A DNA stretch of 64,000 nt from Mantamonas sphyraenae. Lineage: Eukaryota; CRuMs; Mantamonadidae. The stretch spans positions 124,001 through 188,000 of the forward strand of contig JAPMXV010000051.1 in NCBI GenBank assembly GCA_026936335.1, written 5' to 3'. The notes under the pieces are model-generated. The model saw nothing but the letters and a program-made list of their open reading frames with translations, was not told the origin of the DNA and made no database searches. Positions 52,271-62,164 of this stretch are shown here, in pieces. Numbering within the stretch: the stretch's first letter is position 1; every line of letters starts with the position of its first letter. The position numbers were made by a program, and so were the translations under genes.

Positions 52271-55117
52271 TCACAAATCCCCCAGCAACTGATGCGCCTT
52301 GCCCAGCACAGACGCCGTGTCTTGACTGCTCTTGGCCACAATATGACCCAACTTGTCCTGTGAGTACACTTGGTTGAACGACAGCTTGCGTCTTCCTCCG
52401 CGTCGTCCAGCAGGCTGCACACGCGGCAACGAACGCGTCTTTGTCTCGGACCACACCGCACGCGACCCATCGCCCACCGGACTGCCTCCTCCCACCCGCG
52501 AACCTTCGTGTTCCCTTGCTGGTTCCGTCGTCGGAGTGTGCACATTCACAAAGCGCTTGTTCGACGATGCCACGCGCATGATCAGCGACTCGAAAGGATC
52601 CGTGCGTGTTGCCCCTTCACCATCGCCACCTGTCTCCTCTTGCTCCTCCTCTTGTTCCTCCTCCTCCTCTTCTTCACCTTCTTCCTCGTCATACAACAGC
52701 GTCGAATCGCCCAGGCGATCCACGCTGGGTTCTGCCTTGACCACGTCCGCCACGCTGTCCTCATCACTCTGCACACGCTCATGACGAGCCATGGGGCTGC
52801 CCCGAGAGGGAGATATGTACACCAAAGGCATCCCGTGTCCCTGCTGCCTGCCTTGCGTGGGCACGGGGCTGCCTCCCGTCTTCTTTGCCTGTCGCAGTTC
52901 TGCTTCCAACGCCTCCATCTGCTGCCTGTCCTGTGCACGCACCCTCTCAATGGTCTCCTGCAAGAGTTGCCTCGATTGCGCCTTGGACTGCTCCACGCGC
53001 GCGTTGGCCTCTGCGCGAATGCGTGCCAGCGAGTCACGAAACTCGCGCATCATCTTGGCCTGCTCCGCATCCAGAATGGCCTTGATTTGCTTCTTGGCAC
53101 TGCTGGGCAGTGCGTTGTGTGCCTCCGATTGTGGTGCCTCTGTGTTGCCTGCAACCCGTGGAGGTGTGCTGGCGGGGCTGCTACCATGGCCACTTCCCAA
53201 CTCGCTCAGGCGCATCCGCGAACGCGCTCGCTCTTCGTTCAAGCTCTCCTGCAAAGTCTGTGCGCGTTCCATCCATGCTGTCAACTGTTCACGCTGCTGT
53301 GCGTTGGTTGCCACGAGTTGTTCGTTCACCTGGGCCAGCTGGCGACACTCTTGCCGCGTGGCCTCCAGCAATTCTTGCACCACCGCGTGCTCCTCCTTCT
53401 TCACACCCACCTCCACTTCCACCACACGTTCCACCACCCTCTCCACTTCCACCACCTCCACCTCCTTCTCCCTTTCCCGTGCACCACCCTCACCACCCTC
53501 ACCACCCCCACCACCCTCACCATCCTTCTCCTTGCGCACCCGTTCGTACGCCGATCGCCACTGTTCAATCTCCCGTCCAAACCCATCCCTTGCCCGTTGC
53601 ATGTTCTTTTCCATGGCCGCTTTGTCACGCACCAATGCGTCGATCTGCTCCTGCATCTGCGCTTGCATGCTCGCGTACCGCTCCTGCATGCGTGCACGCT
53701 CGGCATCCATCGAGGCACCCACGCCACGTTGCGACCCGGCTGTGCGATCGTACCGTTGCAACTCTGCCACCTGGCCCGTGAGCGAGTTGATCACCGTCAC
53801 GTTGGTTTCCAACTGTTCCTGCACCTCTGCATACGCCCTCTCCATGGCCGCATGCCTACTCCTCCACTCTGCCTCCTTCTCCTTGGCCACACGTGCCTCC
53901 TTGGCACGTGCCTCCTCGCTGCGCTTGCTCCGCTGCAACGCCCCCTGCACCTCCTGCAACTCCCGTCCCTGCGACGCAAGCTGTTTGCTCAACGCCTCCA
54001 TGCTCTCCCGATAGTATCCCATCTTGTTCTCGCTGCTGCTTTCCAACTCACGCAACTCACGCGCCTGCGCACGATGCACCACGGTCAGCTGTGCCAGCTC
54101 CATGTTCACCCGTTCCAACTCGTTCGCCTCTGCCAGCTCCTGCGCACGCAGCCTCGCCTCCAGCTCCTTCACACGTCCTTCCAACGCCTGCTTTGCCTGC
54201 TGCTGCCCATATGCAAAGCCTCGCACCTGACGCAACTCGTCGTTCACCGCCTGCAACTCTGCCCCGCGCAACAGCTGCAGGTTGTCCCAGTGCATCCCGG
54301 GACTCGCATCCCGGTTAAACTCGCTCGCTTCCAACGACTTGACCTGTGCCTTTAGCATGCCCACATGCTCTCTGCTGTCTCTCAACTGCGACTGTACCAA
54401 CACCAGTGCATCCTGCGTCTCACGCAGCTCCTTTGCCTGCGCAGACATAAACTCTCGGCTAGCTGCATCCAATGCCTGTGCATTGTCCACTGCCATGCGC
54501 AGTGCACTCACATACCCACGCAGCTTTGCCATGTCTGTGTTGCTGCTTGGGTTCAACGCCTCGTTGTCCACCTGCACGCTGAACCGCGACTGCGCCGCTG
54601 CCAGCACTCGCCGTGTTTCTTCCAGCGCCTCCACACCCTCCTCTGCCTCCTCTGTGCCGTGTGACACCCCCGTGTGGCCCGTTCCATCCATGGATGTGTC
54701 GTTTCGTCCTGTGTTTGCGTCTGCACTGTCCCTGCTGCTTTGTCCCTGGCTCCCGCTTGCCTCTTGGCGCCAATTGCCCCGTGCCTCGCTCTTCTCTGTG
54801 CCCTCTTGCGTCTTCAACCCTTGCTCACGTGCCTCCCATTCGCCAGATTGGATCAAGTGCTCCATGGAACGCCGTGTGTTTTCTCCGTGAGTCGTGCTGG
54901 GCTCCTGGTACGCCTCGTCGTCCTCGTCGTCAAACTCCTCGTCAGCATCCTCGTCCGAAAAGCTCAGTTCCGCGTCCATGTCCCGCAGCTGGTGGTACAG
55001 CAAATGGTGCAATTCTTGCTCGCGGATGCTTTGGTCCAACGACTGGCCCTGGTCCTCGTCGTCGTCAAAGTCGAACCGGATGCCCTCGTCGTCAAGAAAG
55101 AGGTCGAGATGGTCCAT
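52271..55117 (-). CDS. Long coiled-coil protein, family not recognised
   Basis: A single exon of 948 residues starting MDHLDLFLDDEG. Residues 1-110 are acidic (Asp/Glu-rich, with SFSDEDADEEFDDEDDE). The centre (about 230-790) is almost continuous heptad coiled coil rich in Glu, Gln, Arg and Ala (RELQEVQGALQRSKRSEEAR is typical), broken by a Gly/Glu/Val-repeat stretch. The C-terminus is Ser/Glu-rich and closes with SFNQVYSQDKLGHIVAKSS. This architecture is common in centrosomal, basal-body or vesicle-tethering proteins, but no family motif is seen and function is unknown. Its ATG is 26 bp downstream of the stop of the TAF1A-like gene on the same strand. Confidence 0.8.
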   Translation of the reverse strand: MDHLDLFLDDEGIRFDFDDDEDQGQSLDQSIREQELHHLLYHQLRDMDAELSFSDEDADEEFDDEDDEAYQEPSTTHGENTRRSMEHLIQSGEWEAREQGLKTQEGTEKSEARGNWRQEASGSQGQSSRDSADANTGRNDTSMDGTGHTGVSHGTEEAEEGVEALEETRRVLAAAQSRFSVQVDNEALNPSSNTDMAKLRGYVSALRMAVDNAQALDAASREFMSAQAKELRETQDALVLVQSQLRDSREHVGMLKAQVKSLEASEFNRDASPGMHWDNLQLLRGAELQAVNDELRQVRGFAYGQQQAKQALEGRVKELEARLRAQELAEANELERVNMELAQLTVVHRAQARELRELESSSENKMGYYRESMEALSKQLASQGRELQEVQGALQRSKRSEEARAKEARVAKEKEAEWRSRHAAMERAYAEVQEQLETNVTVINSLTGQVAELQRYDRTAGSQRGVGASMDAERARMQERYASMQAQMQEQIDALVRDKAAMEKNMQRARDGFGREIEQWRSAYERVRKEKDGEGGGGGEGGEGGAREREKEVEVVEVERVVERVVEVEVGVKKEEHAVVQELLEATRQECRQLAQVNEQLVATNAQQREQLTAWMERAQTLQESLNEERARSRMRLSELGSGHGSSPASTPPRVAGNTEAPQSEAHNALPSSAKKQIKAILDAEQAKMMREFRDSLARIRAEANARVEQSKAQSRQLLQETIERVRAQDRQQMEALEAELRQAKKTGGSPVPTQGRQQGHGMPLVYISPSRGSPMARHERVQSDEDSVADVVKAEPSVDRLGDSTLLYDEEEGEEEEEEEQEEEQEETGGDGEGATRTDPFESLIMRVASSNKRFVNVHTPTTEPAREHEGSRVGGGSPVGDGSRAVWSETKTRSLPRVQPAGRRGGRRKLSFNQVYSQDKLGHIVAKSSQDTASVLGKAHQLLGDL

Positions 55118-55143
55118 CTGCGTTGCCCTGCCTTTTGTTTTGT

Positions 55144-57342
55144 TCACCTCACCGCAGTGCTGTCCATCACTGCCAGACACTCGTCCAACACTTCCACAGG
55201 CATGTCCCGTTCCTTGTGCTCCACGTGATCCACTGCACGTGCGACAAAGGCGCGCAGCAGGGCTGTGTGTTCGTCCACCGTGGTCGTCGCCTCCATCCAT
55301 CGGGCCACCACACACTTGTTCTTCAGCATGAGCACACACACTCGCATCTCCTCTATCCTTGCCTCTTGTGCATCTTTATCCTGTGTCGACCCCTGTGTGG
55401 TGTCGAGGAAGCCATCATCGTCGTCGTGGGCACCCGCGTCTTCCTCCTCCTCATCGTGCTCCAGACATGCTCGCTTGCGGGCATTGTACGCCTCCAGGGT
55501 GGTGTTCCAGTCGCCAAAGTGCTGTTGCACCCACCATGGGTCGTCTGCGTATGTTTCCATGCTCTCCATGCGCTCATGGTGGTAGGTTGCGTTGAAGAGC
55601 AAGCGAGCCAGGCATTCCCACAGCATGGCTTTGTGCGGTCTGAATTCCAGCTGTCGCGCAAGGGCGTCTGCAAACATGGCGTTGTCCACCACACCGCGTG
55701 TGTGCAGGGTGGCCAGTCGTTGCAGGGCCAGGGTGGACGATGGGTCGCAGGAGAGCCAAGCAAGCACGCAATCACGTCGCTCCTGGGCAAGGGCGGCAAA
55801 GTTGGGCCGTTGCAACACGTCGCTGTACAGTCGGTGCATCACCGGATTCTTCCAGTTGAGTTGGGTGAACCAGCGCAGCACCACACGCATCTCTTCGTAC
55901 TCGCCTTGCAACTGCAACACTTTGCACAGGTACACCAGGAAACAGTCGTTGTGTGGATCCAGACCCAACGAACTGCGCAGGTGTACCAATGCCTGTTTGG
56001 CAAGTGTCTTGGCATGCGACGTCATCTTGCCCCCGTTCGCTGCGTCCTCCTCGTCGTAGTCGTCGTCGTTGTCCTCCCCGTCCTCATCGCTCACCACCTC
56101 TGCCTCTCTGCCTCCCCTCTGCCTCCCCTGCTTGCCTCCTCCACGCCGCAATCGTGCCTTCCCCTCCTCCTCCTCCTCCTCCTCCTCCTCTCCATCGCCA
56201 CTCTGTGTGATCACTGCCCTGTTCAGACTGCCACTGCGTCGTCGAGTCGCCACCGCCCCGTCGCCACCCGTCACGTTCAGCAACACCCGCTGTGTGCGAG
56301 ATCGCATCGCACGCACACTGCTTCCAGACGCTGCTGCTGCATCCAGCACTGCCACTGCCTTGTGCTTGCCCATCCCACCTTGTCTCTTCTGCCCCTGTCC
56401 CTGCTCCTCCTGTTCCTCCAGTTCCTCGTCATCATCCTCTTCGTCCTCGTCGCCGCCGCCGCCGCTGCTGCTGCTGCTGCTGCTGCTGGCATCGTCGTCG
56501 TCGTCCATGTCGTCAATCGAGTACTGTCGTGCTCGCATGCGCTTCAATGCACTCTTGGGTGTCAATGACTGTTGGAATTGAGCCTCGATGCTGTGCATGG
56601 AGGCAACGGCGGTGGATGGGGTGCTGGGTGCGCCCGAGGCGGACTGGCTGCTGGCTGTTCGCTGCTGCTGCGCCGCACGGGCACTCCTGTCCAGCTCCTC
56701 CATCAACAGACGAAGCTGCAGCATGCCACAGTACCCTTGCATCAGCGCGTTGTTTTTGAATTTGGACGACGATAGCAGGTGTTTGTGGAGAAAGTCGTAC
56801 GCCTGCTGAAAGTTGCCCAGCCGCATCGACGAGTACGTCAGTTCAAACAGACACGGCATGTACAGTTGCTTGAACTTCATCAATCGTTTGTAGAACCGAG
56901 TGTGTCGCGTGTGCACCTCATTTGTCGTCCGCAACACCTCTACACATGCGGCAAAGGCCATCCGTGCATCGCCCCCCAGCTTCATGAACCCCACCAGCTG
57001 TTCACACGCCCTCCGATAATCTTGTCGTTGCAAACTCTTCATCATGTTCTCAAACGCATTCGAACGCAACCTCCCACGGATGGTATAGTTGCCCTGTGCC
57101 GTCGTCTGGTCCAGGTACCCTCGCACCAACGCCGTCGCTCTGCTTTCCTCCGCCTCTCTTTGCCCTTCCACGTCCATCTGGCTCCAAACATTGTTGTAGA
57201 CCTCCTGTGCCATCGTGTTCATGCCATCCATCTCGTGTTGTTCAATGCCACCACCACCACCACCACCGCTGCTGCTGCTGCTGCTGCTGCTGCAGCTCGC
57301 TGGCTCCTCCTCCACACCCCACTGCCACGCCAGACGATCCAT
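55144..57342 (-). CDS. TPR-like helical protein, possibly TAF1A/RRN11-like Pol I factor
   Basis: A single exon of 732 residues from MDRLAWQWG (an in-frame ATG at 57423 would add 27 residues). Two helical-repeat blocks: residues about 75-215 (RACEQLVGFMKLGGDARMAF, NFQQAYDFLHKHLLSSSKF) and 450-600, which reads like TPR (GEYEEMRVVLRWFTQLNWKN, then NPVMHRLYSDVL). An acidic, Ser/Gly-rich insert lies between them and an acidic loop near 640. The pattern of a helical protein with NPxMHRLY-type repeats resembles TAF1A, a subunit of the Pol I SL1 complex, but this is a weak pattern match and a generic TPR protein is as likely. Divergent from the BCKDK gene, with 123 bp between starts. Confidence 0.75.
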   Translation of the reverse strand: MDRLAWQWGVEEEPASCSSSSSSSSGGGGGGGIEQHEMDGMNTMAQEVYNNVWSQMDVEGQREAEESRATALVRGYLDQTTAQGNYTIRGRLRSNAFENMMKSLQRQDYRRACEQLVGFMKLGGDARMAFAACVEVLRTTNEVHTRHTRFYKRLMKFKQLYMPCLFELTYSSMRLGNFQQAYDFLHKHLLSSSKFKNNALMQGYCGMLQLRLLMEELDRSARAAQQQRTASSQSASGAPSTPSTAVASMHSIEAQFQQSLTPKSALKRMRARQYSIDDMDDDDDASSSSSSSSGGGGDEDEEDDDEELEEQEEQGQGQKRQGGMGKHKAVAVLDAAAASGSSVRAMRSRTQRVLLNVTGGDGAVATRRRSGSLNRAVITQSGDGEEEEEEEEEGKARLRRGGGKQGRQRGGREAEVVSDEDGEDNDDDYDEEDAANGGKMTSHAKTLAKQALVHLRSSLGLDPHNDCFLVYLCKVLQLQGEYEEMRVVLRWFTQLNWKNPVMHRLYSDVLQRPNFAALAQERRDCVLAWLSCDPSSTLALQRLATLHTRGVVDNAMFADALARQLEFRPHKAMLWECLARLLFNATYHHERMESMETYADDPWWVQQHFGDWNTTLEAYNARKRACLEHDEEEEDAGAHDDDDGFLDTTQGSTQDKDAQEARIEEMRVCVLMLKNKCVVARWMEATTTVDEHTALLRAFVARAVDHVEHKERDMPVEVLDECLAVMDSTAVR

Positions 57343-57465
57343 GGTCAATCCTCCCCCCACTCGAACCAATGATAATCCTGACTCCACTTGCGCACTTGTG
57401 CACTCGTGCAGTTGGATTCCCATTCCCCCCCCCCCCGGCTAACCCAACCAAAAACCCACGCAACG
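57343..57465. promoter_or_regulatory. Divergent promoter region, TAF1A-like gene / BCKDK
   Basis: 123 bp between divergent starts. It contains a run of 13 C at 57424-57436, a likely site of sequencing slippage. No TATA box or other clear motif was seen. Confidence 0.35.
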
Positions 57466-58958
57466 ATGCGTTCGCGCAGTCTCCTTCGAAGAGGTTTGAC
57501 CCATTGCAATGGAAACGGTTCCACCCAAATAGCATCGTCGTCGTGTCGTGGAAGCAACAGCCGTGTGTGTTTGTCATCGTCGTCATCCTGGTCTGGGATG
57601 TCGTCAACAACAACGCGCCATCCAACAACAACGACGACGGACATCCGCGGACTTTCCACCTCTGCACAGGCGGCCACAGTGACGCAATGGGGTGCGAGTC
57701 ACACAGCAGCGGCGTGCAGGAACGAGTCAAGGACAACACAGGTGGGATTGCATGTGTGTGGGAGCCGTGGAGGGCTGGGTGGCCCCGTGGCAGGGTCTGC
57801 AGGCGTGCTTTCGCGCTGCTCGTTTGCGGCAATGCCGAAAGAGGACCTGCTTTCCTTCTACGACACACGCGTGGAGCAACACGCACGGATCCCGCGGCGC
57901 AAACAGAGCATGCGTCAACTGGTGGAGTTTGGGCGGAATGTGAACGAGAGCAAACTGCTCCAGAGTGCCCAGTACGTGCATGCCGAGCTTCCGAACCGGC
58001 TTGCGCGTCGCCTGGTCGAACTGCGCACGTTGCCATACATCGTGGTGCGCAACCCACACATCTTTCAGGTCTACGAGCTGTACAAGGAGGCCTTTGAGCT
58101 GCTCCTTTCCTTCCCGCCCATCGAAACCCAGGCGCAGGAGCAAGAGTTTACGCGCCTGCTGAAACGCCTCGTCAGCGACACCACCTCGGTGGTCGAGTTG
58201 CTGAGCAAAGGCACACAGGAGATTCGCTCGCGAATGGGCAACACACGCGAGCTGATGGACAGCTTCCTGCGCAACATGCTGCGCGGACGCATCGGACGGC
58301 GTGTGCTTGCGGAACAGCACATCATGCTGCGCGAGCAATTCCAGGCCAGGCAGTCGGGACTTGAGGTGGACGAGAGCATGGTGGGGGTCATTGACACGGA
58401 GTGCAGCGTGTATCGCAGTGTCATCAACGCCGTGCGGGACTGCGACAGCATCTGTAGGATGAACTTTGGCAAGGCACCGGCCGTCAATGTCCAGGGCGAC
58501 ATCGAGGAGACACTCATGTATGTGCCCTTTCATCTTGAGTTTGTGCTGCGTGAGCTCATCAAGAATTCCATGAGGGCGGTGGTGAAGAAGCACACATGAT
58601 GGGCACCCTGCCGCCGGTGGAAATCACCATTGCACGCGGCACCAACGACACCTTTATTCGCATCAGCGACCAGGGAGGAGGCGTCACACGCGCCCAACAG
58701 ATGCGCATCCTGGAGTTTGGATTCACCACCACCTCTGCGGAGGAGGACATTCCGCAAACCTCGGCCGTGGGATCCCTGGGCAACACAGACGCCGTCCAGT
58801 CGCCCATGAGTGGCCTCGGCTTTGGTGTGCCCTTGGGTCTCCTTTACGCCGAACACTACGGAGGGGACGTCCAGCTCATCCCCATGGAGGGCTACGGCAT
58901 GGACACCCTGCTGCGCATGGATCACAGCGGCGACCACATGGAAGCCACCGAATTTTGA
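57466..58958 (+). CDS. BCKDK: Branched-chain 2-oxoacid dehydrogenase kinase (BCKDK), frame break near 58595
   Basis: The N-terminus MRSRSLLRRGLTHCNGNGST is Arg/Ser-rich with no acid, as in a mitochondrial presequence. The four-helix domain contains LLQSAQYVHAELPNRLARRL, a segment at LVELRTLPYIVVRNPH, and SFPPIETQAQE, which follow BCKDK more closely than PDKs. The GHKL ATP-binding domain has the N box ELIKNSMRA, G1 ISDQGGGV and G2 MSGLGFGVPLGLLYAEHYGG. It phosphorylates and inactivates the BCKDH E1 alpha subunit, restraining Leu/Ile/Val breakdown. Frame one ends in TGA at 58597 right after the N box; the rest of the ATP site is open from 58596 in another frame. One missing base between CAC (58591) and ATGATG explains this. 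No GT-AG intron fits. Confidence 0.9.
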
Positions 58959-59103
58959 GCCATGCACACCCAGGCACGCGGTCAAGTCAAAAGGGTGAGG
59001 CAAACACAAGATGGGAATGGAACCAAAAGAAAAGACAAATTGGATGCTGTGTGTGCGTGTGCGTGTGTGTCGCCAGCTCAAACTTTGTTCCAATCTTGTG
59101 TCC

Positions 59104-60283
59104 ATGGTCGTCGACGAGACGACCCTCAAGGTGGTTGTCTGTGTCAGCGGCGTGTTGTCCATTCTTGGCACCAGCCTCATTGTGGCCAGCTACGTGGTGT
59201 GGCCCGAGACAAGAAGCAAGTGGGTTTTTGCGAGGAAGCAGATTGCCCCTCTTCTGCGTTTGCAGAAAAAGCCCACCGGCAGTGCCATCCACTGACACAA
59301 ACCACGCTCCCTCCCACGTACACACACATACACCCACATTGCGTGCATGCACACGTGCACCTGCTGCACCTGCTGTGCCCAGGGCACGATACCTTTTGTG
59401 TTGCCTGAGCGTGGTTGATTTCGTCACCGCCCTGGGCAACATCCTCGGGGCAGTGTTGGACACAACCACCCCGTGGGTTTGTACATTCCAATCCTTCATG
59501 ACGACCAGCAGTTCGATGATGTCCTTCTTCTACACGGTGGGGATCGCCCTCTACATGTTCCGCAGCGTCTCCACACCCAGCTACGGCAACCTCAACGAGA
59601 TGCCCGCGCACAAAACCATCCAACGCAGCACGTACAACAGCATGGGACCCACAGACGATGGATCGGGAGGGGAGGATGGCCGTGATGAGTCGTCCAGCAG
59701 CTCGGTGACCGTGCCCGGGTTCTCCTCACCCCTCATGAACGCAGTGTGCATCGGGGTACCCTTGGGAATCACCACATTGGCCCTGCTGTTTGGCATGTTG
59801 GGCCAGGACACACGCATCACCGGCGGCTGGTGTTGGATTCGAGGCGAAGGTGGCAACGCCCTGTTTTGGGAGCTGTTTGCTGGCAAGTTCTGGGAGCTGG
59901 GCAGCTATCTGGCCACCTGTGTCATCTACTTTGTCATTCGCAAGACATTGCGTTCGCTGTTGCTGGATGTGAACCAGCATGTGGTGTCGCCGGCCACCAT
60001 CAGTGCAGTCACCAGTGCAGAGGTCAAGATGCTGGCCATTCCTTGCCTCTTCATCCTCGTGCGCATCTGGGGAACCATCCGATGGTTCATTGCCGTGGGC
60101 AATCTGCCCGAATCGCCCTTCCTCACCTATCTGCAGGGCTGGGGCGACTCTGCACAAGGCGCTGCCAACGCCCTCCTCTTTGTGTTTTTCACCCCTCGCA
60201 TACGCAGACTGTATTTCAATGCCATTGCCACCCACTGTCTGCCCCAATCACGTGGCGCTGGCGGCTTTCGTGCGCTGGCGTGA
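59104..60283 (+). CDS. Seven-TM receptor of the cAMP-receptor/GPR157-like family
   Basis: Exons 59104-59219 and 59383-60283; 163-bp intron; 338 residues. Seven hydrophobic segments: TM1 VVCVSGVLSILGTSLIVASY; TM2 YLLCCLSVVDFVTALGNILG, with the family's LSxxDF; TM3 ending FFYTVGIALYMF; TM4 CIGVPLGITTLALLFGML; TM5 preceded by GGWCWI and WELxxGKxWE; TM6 LAIPCLFILVRIWGTIRWF; and TM7 with LQGWGDSAQGAANALLFVFF. These match Dictyostelium cAR and metazoan GPR157 receptors, which signal through G proteins; the ligand cannot be deduced. A Ser/Gly/Asp-rich loop of about 55 residues lies between TM3 and TM4. Stop to next ATG is 21 bp. Confidence 0.88.
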
Positions 60284-60304
60284 CCAGCAGGGGACGGGAA
60301 AACC

Positions 60305-60358
60305 ATGGGCAAAAGTGCAAAGGCCAAAGCCAAACGCAAAGCAAAGCGCAAGGAGGCC

Positions 60359-60391
<33 letters not shown>

Positions 60392-62051
60392 CCATCGACC
60401 ATCAATGAACACCAACAGGGTGCCTCGTCATCCACCATCACTACGTCGTCGTCGTCGTCGTCGTCTCCTGCTGCCCCCTACGCCGTGTTGGAAGCTGCCT
60501 TTCACGCCGAGTACGTTGCAGCGCTGACACGCCTGATGGAGCTGGCGTATGACCCGCAAACGTCGTACGCCAAAGTGTTTGTGGCTGTGGAGGAGCTCAA
60601 GGCCTTTGAGGAGGAGTCGAAAGAGCAGCAGGAACGGTACGGAGAGGAGGCAGCAACAAACGACAACAACAACCTGGAGCGCTTTGTCGCTTGGATGAAA
60701 CAGTGCAACCTTGGCATGCAAGATGGCCTGCGTGTCGATGTAGGATTGAACGAAGGCAATGGCATTGTGGCCACCAGGGATATCGAGGTAGGTTGTGGAA
60801 AGCGGGGGGGGGAAGATGATGAAGGTCGATTCCTCACTCGCTCACTCTTCTTTAAACACCCTCCCCCCTTTTCAACCAACCCACACCACACACCTGTCAC
60901 AGGAGGGAGAGATGCTGTTTCGCATTGCACGCAAGCACATGCTGTGCACAGAGGATGCATTGCAGGACAAGGTGCTAGGGCCGTTGCTTATGACAAAGCT
61001 GGGCTCCAGTTTGCTCCAAGTGCCCACACTTCTGCTTGCGTTGCAACTGATGATGCACGAGGAAATGGGCGACGAATCCCCGTTTGGTGCATTCATTGGC
61101 ATTGTGCCACGAGTGTACACGACGCCGTTGTACTGGGCGGCGGCCGATTTTGCGCACTTTGCCGGGTCGCCTGCACATTACGACTTGGTGCAGTACCACC
61201 GTTCCATGTGCCAAAAGTATGCGTTTCTGGTGCGTTTGAACGACAGCTCGCCTGTGTTGAAGCAGCCGCTGACGTGGCACCGCTTCAGGTGGGCGCTGAG
61301 TGCGGTGACGTCGCGTGGCAATGTCGTGCCCGGGTGCACACGGGCCACGCAGGACACGCAACAGTTGGCCCTCATTCCCGGGTGGGACATGCTTAACCAC
61401 GAGTTTGGCACGGCCAACACCCACTTTGACGTGGAAGGGCGTGTGTTGGAATGTTGGGCAAACAGACCCTACTCCCAGGGCGACCAGGTGTACATGCACT
61501 ACGGTGACAGGGACAACACCCAACTGCTCATCAATGCCGGCTTTGTGTTGCCTCACAACCCGTTCTCAGGCGTCGCCGTCAAGCTGCCTCCCGTCGACAC
61601 GCAAGATCCGCTGCTGCGCCTCAAGATCACCTGGTTGCGTGACATGCCCCAGGATCTTGTCGCCAGTGTCCACGAGAGCACTGCGGTGGAGCACCTGGCG
61701 TCTGTTTGGGCCTATGCACGTCTCTGGGCCATGGATCAGGATTGCACCGACGTTGCCCTGGACGCCCTGGACGCAAACTCGTTCAACACACGCCTGAGCA
61801 AGGCAAACGACGACAAGGCCTTTCAGGTCATTTGCGACGCATGTGACAAGCGTCGTGCCACGTACAGCACCTCGTTGGACAAGGATGTGGCGCTTGCGGC
61901 GGACGACGACGCCGCTGACAGTGACAGTGAGACGCGATTGTCGCCTGCACATCGCCTCGCCCTCACCCTCCTCATCCAAGAGAAGAAACTGATTGACAAG
62001 TTGGTCGAGTTGGCCGCAGAAGAGTTTCAGGCGTCATCCTCATCGTCATGA
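60305..62051 (+). CDS. SETD3-like SET-domain actin-histidine methyltransferase
   Basis: Exons 60305-60787 and 60903-62051; 115-bp intron; 543 residues. A basic Lys/Ala start and Ser runs (encoded partly by ATC triplets at 60361-60390) precede the split SET domain: NEGNGIVATRDI, then YTTPLYW, RWALSAVTSRGNVVP, LALIPGWDMLNHEFG (the N-H of the cofactor site) and YMHYGDRDN (catalytic Tyr). The alpha-helical Rubisco-LSMT substrate-binding domain follows (LKITWLRDMPQDLVASVHES). The Asn in SRGNVVP aligns with SETD3 Asn256, which selects histidine over lysine, and the Trp of GWDM with Trp274. It probably methylates the conserved actin histidine. The Ser-rich start is not conserved. Confidence 0.88.
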
Positions 62052-62164
62052 GGCAAAGCCAGAGACAGGAACGCGCAGGACTCTGCACAGACGAGGCAGG
62101 TGGAAGAAGATGTGAAAGCAAGGGTGAGAAGGCTGCTTGATGCTCACAATGGTTAGACGACATT

